Below are positions 36,116-48,415 of a stretch of 64,000 nucleotides of DNA, in pieces. The stretch is taken from contig OY998175.1 in assembly GCA_963921935.1 (NCBI GenBank), forward strand, positions 682,001 to 746,000, read 5' to 3'. The position numbers were made by a program, and so were the translations under genes. The notes below the pieces were generated by a model, which was given only the letters and a program-made list of their open reading frames with translations, was not told the origin of the DNA and did no database searches. This stretch comes from Galeruca laticollis. Lineage: Eukaryota; Arthropoda; Insecta; Coleoptera; Chrysomelidae. The stretch's first letter is position 1; every line of letters begins with the position of its first letter.

Positions 36116-37571
36116 TCAGTTTCCAGTTTCTCTGCTAGCCAAACTAAATGCTACTCCTCTAAGTAGTAATCAGAATGTTGCTCTTTATTCATTTATTCAA
36201 CTTATTAAACTTCTTGATAAGACGAATATGAACAATTTCTACAAGAGTATTTACAATTGGGACACATGTCCTAGTCTCTGCAAACCGCTCAGTATATTAT
36301 TCCCCACCATGTAGTAAACTAAACTTACAAATTAGGGCAACAAAATCCAAGTAGTTTTCAATGCCTCTAGTCCCGACTTATCCGGATCGAAGGATCCAAA
36401 ATGTAACCGCATCGGCTTGGAAATGGACTGTATTAGAAAAAATGTCTTGTAGTCGGCGAATCCTCAGGTTACACAAAGACTTTAATTTAAAAAGGACTTA
36501 CCAAAAGATGACGTTTCGGGAAACGATGGATCGTTTTTGCTTCTAGTCTGAATTCCTGTCCATGTGAAACGAAATGAGAATCGATGCCGTGTCTATATAT
36601 TTGCGAACTCACTTTAAAAACACGCATTGTCACAATGTCGCGGTTTTAACTGGTCTTTTTAATGCAAAAATGTATTGAGTTAAGGATAACGAGTTGTTCC
36701 TTTAACGAAAGCGGTATTAACAATATTAAACTAATTTCGTATCAGAGTGATAGGAAGGCACAAGAAACTAATTAATCCACGAGTGTCGCCCGAATTTTAG
36801 TAGAAAAATTTCATCTGATTTTATTTCGCTTGTGCTTCTAATAGCCCCTTTTAGTCCCCAAGGTACATCCATCTTCAGATTTCTGTTATTTCGATTGTGT
36901 CAAACGCTGCTCCTCAATCAATAAATGTTAGAAACATTTCTTAACTTTCTTCTAGTTTTCTTATTATAAATATGTCTGGTTTGAATGCTGCCTGTTCTTC
37001 TTCCAATTTATATTCTACGTATTATCTTAATGGTATATATAAAACTCGAAAATCTTGTACAATATTACCCCTTATTCAATCTACGACAATGAATTTTCGT
37101 TTATCCCGAAAACAGTAAATCAAAAATTTGACCACTACACCTCCATAAATCACAAATGTTACCAGGGGGCTGTTGACGACCGCCACTGGACAATAAGGCA
37201 CACATTTGCCAAAAAGGCGACGCTTACCTAAGGCTCCTACATTGTATTTAAAAGAAAAGTCATTCAGTGGCGGATTTCATGTTTTGATAGGCGTGAAAGC
37301 TCGGCACTCCTTGTGATGTTCTTGTTCATTGTTAATTTTACTTTTAACAAACATTTAGGTGTTGCTTTGTCAGATTATGCTTTTCATTTGAATAAATGAT
37401 CATTTACATAATCAACAAGATTTGTTAAATTGGTTCAATTTATCATTTCAATAAGGCGTATCATTCTTTTAAAATTTCAAATTTATAAAAAGTAACATGA
37501 ATTGTTGTAAATTGTATCTCTAATAACTGATATATTTTAATAAATCCATATAATATAGAAGATTAGTTAAA
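36116..37571. other. No gene recognised
   Basis: Short frames (for example 36361-36546) without motifs. The first ~200 bp may still be BEL/Pao relic sequence. The rest is AT-rich and featureless. Confidence 0.45.
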
Positions 37572-40500
37572 AGGATAAACGGTTTTAAAGATTAAAACTA
37601 ACTTTTCCGCGTCTGTGGCCCTGAACCATAAAATTGTTACTTGTATACAGTTCGGGGAATGTATCGTGCTAACAATCCGAAATTTATCCAAAAATAACCA
37701 AAAATGTAGTATATCTGGATTTATAGGACTCGCTCTAGTCAACTGAAAATCAATAGGGTACATCTGTGAGACACCTTGAACAATATTCAATCATAAAATT
37801 GATTAATCGTAGACACTCTGGAGGCTGTATCGTGCTAACAAACTGAAAATTCTCCAAAAATGACAAAAATTTGGTACTTCAAGTAGCATAGCAGCCGTTG
37901 TACTAGCTTAATGAGCTGAATATCAATAATCTTGGAGATGCTCTGAATAATATCCAATTATAAAATTGGTCACTTGTATATACTCCGGAGGCTGTATCGT
38001 GCTAACAAATTGAAGCTTCTCCAAAAATGACAAAAATATCGTACTTAAATTACTGTAGCACCTGTTGTAGTGGATCTGGTGAGCTGAAAATCAATACGGA
38101 TCATCAGCAAGATGTCCGGAATAATATTCAATCATAAAATTGGTGACTTTGAACTACGGAGGCTGTATCGTGCTAACAAACTGAAATTTCTCAAAAAATT
38201 ACAAAATGTCGTACTTCAAGTACCATAGCACACGTTGTACTGGCTCTGGTGCGCTGAAATTCAATAGGGTTCATCTGTGACATGTTCTTGACAATATTCA
38301 ATCATAAAATTGCTGACTTATTGCACTCCGTAGGCAGTATCGTACTAACAAGACATGTAAGGAAAAGTGGCCGACGACAACGACGACGACATACACACAG
38401 GATTTTTTTTCTAAAAACCGTTTTTTCGTGTTGTCGTTGATGGAAAACGTAAAAATAACTCAAAAATTTCAAAATTCCAACTTTGGGGTAAACCAATACT
38501 TTTCTCGCATATAAATAGGTTGACGGAAAAGTAAAAATGGTTTTTAGAAAAAAAATCCTGTGTGTATATGTCTTCGTCGTTGTCGTCGGCCACTTTTCGT
38601 TACATATTGTCTTGTTAGCACGATACAGCCTCGGGAGTGCAACAAATCACCAATTTTATGATTGAATATTGTTCAGAACATCTCACAGATGAACCCTATT
38701 GATTTTCAGCGCACAATAGCCACTACAACGGATGCTATGGTACTTGAAGTACATTTTTGAGAAATTTCATTTTGTTAGCACGATACAGCCTCCGGGGTGC
38801 AAAAAGTCACCGATTTTATGATGGAATATTGTTCAGAACATCTCACAAATGAACCCTATTGATATTCAGCTCACCACAGCCAGTACAACAGGTGCTATAG
38901 TACTTTAAGTTCGACATTTATGTCATTTTTGGAGAATTTTCAGTTTGTTAGCACGATACAGCCTCCAGCGAGTATACAAGTGACCTATTTTATGATTGAA
39001 TACTGTCCAGGACATATCACAGATGAACCCTACTGCTTTTCAGCTCACCAGATCCAGTACACCGGGTTCTATGGTACTTGCAGTACCAAATTTTTGTCAT
39101 TTTTGGAGAATTTTCAGTTTGTTAGCAAGATACAGCCTCCAGAGTGTATACAAGTGACCAATTTTATGATTGAATATTGTTCAAGGTGTCTCACAGATGT
39201 ACTAGTCGCATCAACGCCTGCGAACTGTTGGGAAAGTGGTGCGACAGGACGGATCGGGATGCGGTTTTCTGCATTCTCTTCCAAAAACGATTATCACGAA
39301 ATGTGGGGCAGTAGATTTTCCCTCCCACCGAAAATTGCATTGCTGCAGTCCAAATGCACGCGAAAAATGCATTATCTGGGAGGCCTTTTGGAAGATTTTC
39401 AAATTTGATAAATAAGGGTCAGAACTGGCCCGGATCGGGTACTCGGGTGTTTTCGAGGCAGCTGATCACGAATATAATGTTCAAATTGACCTCCGAACAC
39501 CTGGTGCACCAGAACATGACCCTAAACGTCATCTCCGGGGGTTTTCCTGACACAATCAAAGAAGGTCAACCAAGAATCATTTTGGGGGGTTTTTGGCCCG
39601 CTGAATCCAAATCTGGCATCGCCGAGCACCCCACCGGCACCTGGTGCACCGAAACCTGGGCTTAAACGTCATCTCAGAGAGTTGTACAGATACGACCCTT
39701 ATAATTTTCGGGTGGTTTTTGGCACTCTCGGAGATGAGGTTCTAGCCCGAGTTTCGGTGCACCAGGTGCCAGTGGGGTGCTCGCCGATGCCAGATTTGGA
39801 TTCAGCGGGCCAAAAAACCCCCCAAAATGAATTTTGGTTGACCTTCTTTGATTGTGTCAGGAAAACCCCCGGAGATGACGTTTAGAGTCAGGTTGTGGTG
39901 CACCAGGTGTTCGGGGGGTTGTTTCCGACGTGAAATTCGGGACCACCGCCCCACACAACTGCCCTCTTATTATTTTCGGGTGGTTTTTGGCACTCTTCTC
40001 AAGAAAACTCTCGGAGATGACGTTCTAGTCCGGGTTTCGGTGCACCATGTGCCAGTGGGGTGCTCGCCGATGCCAGAAATGGATTCAGCGGGCCAAAAAA
40101 AACCCCAAAATGATTTTTGGTTGACCTTCTTTGATTGTGTCAGGAAAACCCCCGGAGATGACGATTAGGGTCAGGTTCTGGTGCACTAGGTGTTCGGATG
40201 TCAATTTGAACATTATATTCGTGATCAGCGGACTCGAAAACCCCCGAGGATCCGATCCGGGCCAGTTCTGACCCTTATTTATCAAATTTGAAAATATTTC
40301 AAAAGGCCTCCCAGATAATGCATTTTTCGCGTGCATTTGGCCTGCAGCAATGCAATTTTCGGTGGGAGGGAAAATCTACCGCCCCACATTTCGTGATAAT
40401 CGTTTTTGGAAGAGAATGCAGAAAATCGCATCCCGATCCGTCCTGTCGCACCACTTTCCCAGGTTCATCCCTATTTTCTCAGGCGTTGACGCGACTATAC

Positions 40501-40708
40501 CCTATTGATTTTCAGCTGACTATAGCGAGTACTGCTGGTCCTATAAATCCAGATAGTCTGCATTTTTGGTTACTTTTGGAGAAATTTCGGTTTGTTAACA
40601 CGATACATCACCCGAAGAGTATAGGAGTGACAATTTTATGATAGAATGTTAATCAGGGCATCTCATAGAGGCGAAAAAGTTAGTTTTAATCATTAAAACC
40701 GTTTATTG
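37572..40708. mobile_element. Foldback-type element copy 3, both ends present, with nested palindrome
   Basis: Left end ATAAACGGTTTTAAAGATTA; the right end near 40673-40704 is its inverse (GTTTTAATCATTAAAACCGT). Left-arm units carry GTGCTAAC at about 37668, 37836, 38008, 38173 and 38343. The centre has (GAC)n and GTCGTC tracts (38370-38590). Right-arm units recur at about 38612, 38775, 38947 and 39119. A separate GC-rich element sits in the next unit (39203-40497), after which the arm finishes. No open frame of consequence belongs to it. Confidence 0.88.
39203..40497. mobile_element. GC-rich palindromic element nested in foldback copy 3
   Basis: A 1295-bp segment with inverted ends (TAGTCGCATCAACGCCTG; right end inverted TAGTCGCGTCAACGCCTG), flanked by TAC at 39200-39202 and 40498-40500. 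Removing it restores the foldback unit (ACAGATGTACCCTATTGATT). The left arm (39203-39690) is inverted in the right arm (about 40000-40497) and a part of it again at about 39700-39925, so the right side is partly duplicated. It is visibly GC-richer than its surroundings. Open frames on both strands (39354-39665, 40085-40336) mirror each other and show no protein motif. Class unknown; a 3-bp TSD would fit Harbinger-like or Zator-like non-autonomous elements. Confidence 0.8.
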
Positions 40709-40812
40709 TTAGTTGTGTTTCTGTAAAAATGTTATCCTGAACACGCAAATTTTCGTCTTAAATCCTAAATTATTTTCAGGTGTGACATACGAGTTCCTGC
40801 AATGTTCTTTAT

Positions 40813-41070
40813 AGGTTTGTTCTCACAGTAGTCACAAACCATCAGAAAGTCAGTATTCTGCGCAATACATTTCTCCGCGTTCATACATAAGTTACTGATT
40901 GTTTAAAAAACAGCTGGACGATGTTCACACAGGTTTGACTGATGATTTTCTAACTGTCCAACGTCCAGCTATTTTCAAACAATCAGAAACGTATGTATGA
41001 ACTCGGAGAAATGGATTGCGCAGAATCCTGACTGTTTCTGATGATTTGAAACTCGTGTGAGAACAAACCT
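40813..41070. mobile_element. Hairpin MITE, ~110-bp arms
   Basis: Inverted arms starting AGGTTTGTTCTCAC (left, ~40813) and ending GTGAGAACAAACCT (right, 41070). The arms run to about 40921 and from about 40962 around a 40-bp loop. They share blocks TTCTGCGCAAT and GTTCATACATA. About 85% matched by eye. No clear TSD. Confidence 0.8.
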
Positions 41071-41344
41071 AATACTAAAGATACGAGGTCCAGCGTTTAA
41101 TTTTTGTCATATTAACCAATAACATTTTGTTGTTGCCTTTTTAATTTTATAAGGTAAGAGAAAGAGAGAGTTTTTTGAAAATTGATAGTAGAGAGATTAT
41201 AGTGACAAAAGGGATATACAATAAAATAAAATTTGAATTTTTATAAGCTACAGATGTAGCCTTAAAAAACTGCGGTATTCAAAGTTTTTCATTAGCCACT
41301 AATTTGAATTGCTTTTTCTTTGTTTCAGATCAAACTAATATAAA

Positions 41345-43270
41345 ATGTCCAAACGCACAAAAACAATACCTATTACATCTCGCAAAATAAAATTGAATGT
41401 CAAAATGACAGAGAAGTCATTGTAGAAGAAAAGGAAAATGTACCCCCTCTCCTTGCTAATTATCCCTTTGAAGTTTACAGCCCTGAAGAAGTTACAAGTA
41501 TTATAGAGAATGCAAACATAATTTTTGATAGGAAGAGGAAGTTTCTAATATTTTAGAAGCAATACCAGATGTACCATGTTCAAGTGGTCTGAGTAACATA
41601 ATCTCAAACATTAGCACAAAAAAGAGTGCTTATGAGAGCAACATTTTACGGAATGTAGATGATAATGAAGATTGCCAACTAACAAAAAGAAGAAAAGCGA
41701 AAGATCAAAATAAGAGAAAAATTAACAAAAAATTGAGAATGACTGGAATGCCATATTTAGGATTTAGTAAGCCTCGCGGTCAGCGAAAGACATACGATAA
41801 TCCTAATAGAGAGGCAAGAACACTGAAGGCTAGATGCGAGTGTAAAGTTAAAAATAAAAATTCAACGACTCAATGCGCTTCCATACCTGAAGATGATCGC
41901 AAGGCTATATTTAAACAGTTTTGGGATGAAAGAAAAATATTCGTTTGTAATACCATCACCGTCAGCGAAAAAGCAAGATCAAGAAAGCTAAATAATTCCT
42001 CTCGGCGTGGGGCTATTCAAAGTATAGCTTGATCGTCGAAAATACATGTTTGCAAAACTATATACTATGTAAATTCTCTAGATTTGGGAGAATGGTCTGT
42101 TAGGTCATACGCATTGCAAGGTAAGGATTTGTTTGAAAATGAAAAGCTGTTTTTAAAACATTTTTTAGAAAATCTTGATAAGCTTCCTTGACATTATGGT
42201 CGCAAGGATACGAATCGACTCTATCTAGAGTAGGTATTTCAATCTGTTTCTGAGTTATATAGAGCTTACGTTAAGAGTTGTGAAGAAAACAGTAAAACGC
42301 CTCTACCAATCAGCTATTTAAGCAACATTATAGACGAAATGAAGATATCCCTTTTTCGCCCTAGAAAAGACCAATGCGATACCTGCTTTAAATTCAAAAA
42401 CCGCAATTTGTCAAAAGAAGATTACGAAGAACACCAAATGAAAAAATATGCTGCTAGAAATGAAAAAGAAATTACAAAAAGAAGGCAATCGACAGACAAA
42501 TATACGCAATTACCATGGACGTGCAAGCAGTAAAATTATCGCCACAAGTACCATACATATAAAACTAAATTGTGTAACTTTACGGTCTACAATCGTGAAA
42601 ATAATCAAGTAACTTGCTTTTGGTTCGATGAAACAAACGCAGGCCATCAGGCATCTACTGACGCCACATTGTTAGTTGATTATTTGGAAAAACATTTTCT
42701 GCAATTTACAAATAATAAGCTTCCAATAGTAATATTTTCAGACGGCTGTACTGCTCAAAACAGAAACAGCGTTAAGGCTAATTCTTTGCTACGTGTATCG
42801 GAAAAATATGATGTTAATATTAGGTACATAAAAGTTTTTAGAGAAAGGTCACACTCAAATGGAGTGTGACTCGGTCCATAGTGCAATAGAAAGTGCTTTA
42901 AAAAATCATGAAATCTGTCTTCCAAGTGACTACTTAATAGTAACAAAAGATACTAGACACAAGAATCCATAGTTTTGGTGAAAAATCGCTTGTTAAATAC
43001 AACTCCATTTGACCAAATAAACTGCATACTGTCATCACAGATATTCGGACTGTCTCGACCCCTACTTCGTGGAATCTACTCATATAAGAAACAAGAACTG
43101 GATTTCCTTGAAGAATTAGAAATTAGAAGACACTTAAGAAACCCACAATATCAAGTTTTCGATGAATAGATAGATCTAGGGAAGTGATAATTGTAAAGAT
43201 CAGCAGATATAGTTTTCCTGGTTTTCTATATCATTGCACAGTTATACTGATATTAATTGGGAAAAATATA
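41345..43270 (+). pseudogene. Decayed gene resembling insect DUF7869-type (RNase H-like) proteins
   Basis: Begins after TTTGTTTCAG with ATGTCCAAACGCACAAAA, then many frame breaks. Recognisable segments in order: a basic region with CECKVKNK and FWDERKIFVCNTI (41733-42032), SLFRPRKDQCDTCFKFKNRN (42345), LCNFTVYN, CFWFDETNAGHQ (~42620), VIFSDGCTAQNRN (~42730), and a HxxMECDSVHSAIE-like end (~42860, in another frame). The three acidic positions suggest a transposase-like RNase H fold. Family naming is from memory; function is unknown. At least seven stops or shifts. Possibly the gene of an unrecognised DNA element, since a 32-bp block inside it recurs at 59834. Confidence 0.5.
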
Positions 43271-43329
43271 TTCAGCATATCCCCATAGGGCTAATAATAT
43301 CTAAGCTTGAATATTCGTAATATCATATC

Positions 43330-43570
43330 TTCTTCTTTGTTCTATTAACATATATTAAGTCAATCATTAGGTATGTGACTTCTTGGTCTAGCGAAAAATA
43401 ATTATCAAACATCAGATAGGCTTCAAATTAAATGTAACTTCTGTCATTCTGATGATGATATTTAATATCGAAACAATTGTCAAATTTTTAGAATTGTTAA
43501 CATTTTATTCAATATATTGTGAAATTATCTAGAACCAGTAAGTTTCATTTAAAACAGTAATACAGATATT
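43330..43570 (+). repeat. Repeat shared with 59850-60205, containing a hammerhead-like core
   Basis: 43345-43560 is the inverted match of 59866-60085. It includes ACATATATTAAGTCAATCA, the hammerhead-like core at 43449-43481, and AATTATCTAGAACCAGTAAG at its 3' side. Two copies in this window in different contexts show it is mobile or part of a mobile element, perhaps a Penelope-like 3' end or a retrozyme-like unit. Confidence 0.65.
43449..43481 (+). ncRNA. Hammerhead-like core
   Basis: CTGATGA, then T, helix GATAT/ATATC with loop TTA, GAAA, the self-complementary ACAATTGT as short stem III, then UC. Stem I on the flanks is weak (two base pairs), so this is probably a decayed copy. The order of core elements matches the motif at 3761-3800, including the extra T. 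Confidence 0.4.
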
Positions 43571-44974
43571 CGGGTATATGGTAACATTAATTACAAACTT
43601 AAACTTGATGGGGATTTTGAAAAATTGCCAGTAAGGGCAAAAAAGATTCACCTAGCCAATATAAAATGTTTGCCCTTATTTAAAAATAGGTTACCAATGT
43701 CAAAACAAAAGTACGACCATGATTGTTGAAGTTACTATGATTAATTATCCTACATAAATTAATGTAATGTAGTTTAATTAGTTTATTTTACAACGATTTT
43801 TTATCCTATTAAACTCTAGCTTGTTCCTAATAACGTTTATACAAAATTTGATTTCAAATTATTAAAAAAATCCTTTCAGAACATAGTACGATTAAGAGCA
43901 AACTTAAAAGCACAAACTTTGCTAGTCTGTTGTTAGCTGTCTGCAATCAAAAATAGCTAAATATTTCATCCATAAACTCAAACAAAACTAACTGTGAATA
44001 TGTTAGATAAAGAGTAGGTTTAAGTTGTACATTTTCTTAAAGTACAATCATTCCGTTTCAACGCATTTTCCCTGGCAACCTCTCATCTCATATAAATCTA
44101 TTTTTTTCCTTACTGTAGCTACTAACAGATCTTCTCAAATAATCGATGTAGCTTTTCATATATTCTCTGTATATGTAATAGAAAATGTTATCTGATTTTT
44201 TATAAAAAAATTCAAATGAGTTTTTAAATCGCCTCTAATATTTTGATTATGAGAACTGAAACTTTCTACACGAGAATCGCTTTTTTTATAACCAGTTATT
44301 ACCTACAGGTTCTTTTTTTAATATTTATTTCAAAGATATTATATAAGGATAATAGGAAATTAATCTGGCGAACCCATCAATAGTGCATTTAACCCTTTGA
44401 GGTCACCCCACACAATTTAATTTTGTCCAAGCAGGTATATTATATAGATACTAACCGTAATTAAGAGGACCTTCTAGGGACTTAATTATTATCATTTTGA
44501 ATATTTTGGGAGGATAATATAATTTTTAAGTTGCCTTTTAATGACTTTTGCGCTAATGTCGCCACTAATGTTAAATCCTGGTTAAGCAATTTTGTAAAAA
44601 AAACGATTACAGTAAGATGCTTTATCATCTGTATCTGTGTTTATAGCTCTGATACAATAAAGTTATATTTTAAAATTGAAATTAAACTTTTTAAAAAGAT
44701 ATTTCGTAAATAAAATATGTTAACTAGCTGTATGCGTTACTGAAAACAAAATCCAAATGATTATTCGAAAGGAACAGTCATAAAGACCTTCAATTTTGCC
44801 AAAATTGGCACAGAAATACGAATTCGACAGTAAAAATTCTCCAAAACAAGTTTTGAGTTGTCAAAATGTATCAGGTTTGACTAACGTGATGAAACATTAA
44901 ATACGTTTTTTGTAAATTTATTTCTTCCTATGCGTCTAATCATATTCCTACCTATTATAAAAGTTGTAGATCAT
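43571..44974. other. No gene recognised
   Basis: AT-rich, short motif-free frames only. Ends at the TA target site of DD82E copy 3. Confidence 0.5.
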
Positions 44975-45251
44975 TATACTCCGTTTTTAAAAGGCATGGA
45001 GTAATAAATCACTCATTTTGGCCGGAACCATAGGCGTACCACATTTAGTCATTTAAAAAAAGTTAAGGCTTCTAAAATTATCTCATTTCCGAAAATAACC
45101 GTTTTGTAATATTATTTAAAATGAAATTTCAAATTATCAATAATATAATAAACTGTGGATTATATCACTGACATCAATTTTCCAGAAAATTTATTATTAT
45201 GTATAAAAGGGCGTAGACGAGTCCCTCCACTAAGCTCCAGGTAGTTATAAT

Positions 45252-48134
45252 CAGTGGTGTTCCCATAGGGTATACTCCATATACGCCGTATACTCTCAAC
45301 ATTTTTTAAATAGGTTGCGTATACTCTCAGACTCCGCCGCCACTGGTACGATACACGAGAAGAGAAAGCTCAACCGACTTCCCCAGTACAAGCAACTCGA
45401 TTAGGGAAGGGATGACTGCATGACGTAACTGATGCCTGGGTGCGGCGTGGTTCGACGTTCGATAATCTAACAGTAGTACACTGAACAATGTGCGGTCTGC
45501 TTAACGTGCGGTAACTTAATTTTTATTCAAATCCTCATTTGAAACGTAAAATGAGTTCGAATTCCAATAAACGTGGCACACTTTTTAGTTTTTTCTCAAC
45601 GATTCAAGCTAAGAAAAGTAAAAATGAGGCTGATGGTGATGGTAATGTCAATGCTGGTAGTAGTAGGAATGTTGGTACGGTTAGTGCTGGTCCAAGTGTA
45701 TCCTCACAGAAAGATAGCAATCTTACTGTTCATTACGACCAGGATATATCATCAACATGCCAAATATGGCCTTCATTGTGGACTATTGAGCAGGCGGCGG
45801 AGTTTCAGAAAAAAAATCCATGGTTATCTTGCAAAAATGGAAAACTAGGATGCGGAGTGTGTATCAAAGCCAAACTTAATATTCAATTTGAAAAATCTAT
45901 TTCCGATTGTAAAGTTCGAATCTCGCCTGAGTGGACGGATTTTGAAATCATGGCTGCTGGAAGTGACAGAAAAAATCAATTGGCTTCATTGAGGACTAAA
46001 ATCAAACATCACTCAGAAAGTAAAGCGCACATGATTGCGGAAAATATTTTAAAAAAGGGCGATGAAAAAGTTTTAGATAAAATGTTCGAACATGTTTCTG
46101 AAAATGTAATGGACTCCAACATTCGACTTTTTAATACAGTATATTGTATGGCAAAAAATCATCGGCCTTTTTTGCAATTTGAAGAGCTTGTTGAACTCCA
46201 GCAGATCAATGGATTAAACATGGGACTTTCTTTACATAGTCGAATAACTGCTACAAGGATGGTTAATGTCATAGCGAGAGAAATGCGGAAACGACTTATG
46301 TCACGCCTTGTACAGTCAAACTCAAAATTCACTATAATGGTGGACGAATCAACAACATTAAGTAGTAAGTGCACGCTTATAGTATATATTTCATCATATT
46401 TTGATGCAGAGGCGCCCATTGTAGCGTTTTTAGATTTGATTGAGCTCGATGGTCAAGATGCAGAAACTATAGAGACAGCGCTGTGGTCGTGTTTAGAACG
46501 TTTAGGCATATCAAAGTCTTTCGCGCTCAAAAACTGGATTGCGTTTGCGAGCGATGGTGCAAGTGTGATGACAGGGAACAAAACTGGAGTCGCTGCTAGA
46601 CTACGTGACAAAATACCACGCCTCTTCCTCTGGCACTGTTTATGTCATCGCATCGAACTTTCAGTAAACGACGTTTTAAAAGATTGTACCGGAGTTTCCC
46701 GTTTTCAGAGTTTTATGGACAAACTGTATGCTTATTATCATCAAAGTCCAAAGAATTCCAGAGGTCTGGAAGATGCTTGCAAGGAGATAGGTATTGAAAT
46801 GAAAAAAATAGGTCGTGTCCTAAATGTCCGTTGGTCTGCAAGCAGTTTTAGAACTGTAAAGGCTATTTGGGATAATTACCCTGCTATGCATGCACACATT
46901 AGTCAATTTTGCGATGCCACAGCAACTGGGCTAAAACGGAAATTGGAGTCCGCATCTTTCCTAGAAGAACTTGGACTTTTCTATGATGTTCTGTGTGAAC
47001 TAGGAATTTTATCTTCTATGCTTCAATCAAGAACAACGACTCTTATGAGCGCTCAAACAGAGATGTGTAGAACTATCAGAATTCTGGAAAGCCTAAAAGC
47101 CGAACCAGGTGAAAAAGAAAAAGAAGTTGTAGGCGCTGTTCAAAATGGATATTTTAAAGGTGTCGCTGTTAAAGCAACAAAGTCAGAAAGGATCAATAGA
47201 TTGCAATTTTTGCAGAGTTTAATTGATAGAATGCGACAGCGCTTGTTCAATGACCCTACAAATAACACAATTTTGGAAGACCTAAAGGTAAGAGAGACAA
47301 ATGTCATAAAACTGACATTTTTGTAATACTTAATACTATAATATTTTAGGTGGTTGACGAAGTTTTCAAAACAGTTAGTGATGACGCCAAAGGCGAAAAT
47401 GAAGTCAAAAGAGTGGCATGTCGATTTGGGTTACCTGAATTTGAAAGCATAGTCGACTTTCGTTCACGAAATGCCTCTTCCACTCTTTTAAGAATATTGA
47501 ACATCCTTCCAACTACAACAGCTGATTGCGAAAGGGGATTCTCTGACATGAACCTCACAATAACCGATCTGAGGGCCCGTCTAACTATTGAAAATGTGTC
47601 AGACTTAATGTTCATCTCCATTAATGGTCCTCCCGTTGCAGACTTCAATCCGCGACCATACGTTAAGATTTGGTTACAAGACCATCGATCAGCAAGTTCA
47701 GCACCTCGTGGTAAAGTCACAGAACATCAGAAGGCAGACAAAGAAGACGATGCATCTCGAAAAACATTTTTTATAAATATATTTAATTAACATAATTTAA
47801 TTTTCTTTGATGTTTGAATAAACAAAGTATAAAAATTCCAGAACTAAAATTCCTCAAATTCCTCGATCCTCAAAATTCATATGATCTAATCCACAATATC
47901 AAAATAATTGCAAGGAAGCGTACTATAAGTAGCAATAAGCCCATATTTTGTCAAGAACTTTCCTGCTGGATACTCTATAATTCAGCAATAATAATTATTA
48001 TATTTAAGATCTTTATTATTTTCTTTTTGTATTTTTGTGCCACAGCCCACCTCCCGAAATGACATTTTTTTATGTTGACCTCAGTGGGCCACCCGTATAG
48101 TATACTCTCAAAAAAATTGGTGAGAACATCACTG
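45252..48134 (+). mobile_element. hAT element A, apparently complete
   Basis: A 2883-bp element with an exact 8-bp TSD GTTATAAT (45244-45251, 48135-48142). TIRs CAGTGGTGTTC / CAGTGATGTTC. Removing it joins DD82E copy 3 exactly as in copy 2 (GTTATAATCCTACATAC). Subterminal copies of GTATACTCTCA lie at 45288, 45319 and 48100, likely transposase binding sites. AATAAA at 47817 follows the coding region. Confidence 0.95.
45551..47790 (+). CDS. hAT transposase, spliced and intact (725 aa)
   Basis: Cut-and-paste transposase. Exon 1 45551-47287, intron 47288-47349 (62 bp, GTAAGA...TTTTAG, phase 0), exon 2 47350-47790. The ATG at 45551 is the first in frame. Domains: a Ser/Gly-rich N-terminus, a TTF/BED-like zinc site (C101, C104, H154, H160), RNase H fold with first Asp at D265 (IMVDESTT), second at D335 (FASDGASVMTG), the CLCH motif typical of hAT (363-366) and NVRWSASS, then C-terminal hATC dimerisation with LPTTTADCERGFSDMN carrying the catalytic Glu. 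It resembles proteins annotated KIAA1586-like. No stop or shift once spliced, so the element may be active. Confidence 0.92.
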
Positions 48135-48415
48135 GTTATAATCCTACATACAATAAATAATAAAATAAACGTTAATAACAATTTTATACAAATACGGAAA
48201 GGTTGAATATTTTCAATTTACAGTTCATCTGTTCTGGAGAAACTGCTGAGTTGATTGATTTCCCCATTATTACTGTTATTTGTTATTATTTTTTACCGTT
48301 ATTGTTAACTGGTGTTTATTTTTGTTCATCTATACAAGTTCTCTTCTCATCACACGAGACAAACACCTAACTACACCTTCCAACTATATAGTGTTCCAAC
48401 CAAATTCGACCAGAT

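Noticed and set aside
39354..40336. Open frames on both strands of the GC-rich palindrome that look alike
   Set aside because: They are the same sequence read from the two inverted arms; no motif, no codon bias. Treated as noncoding.
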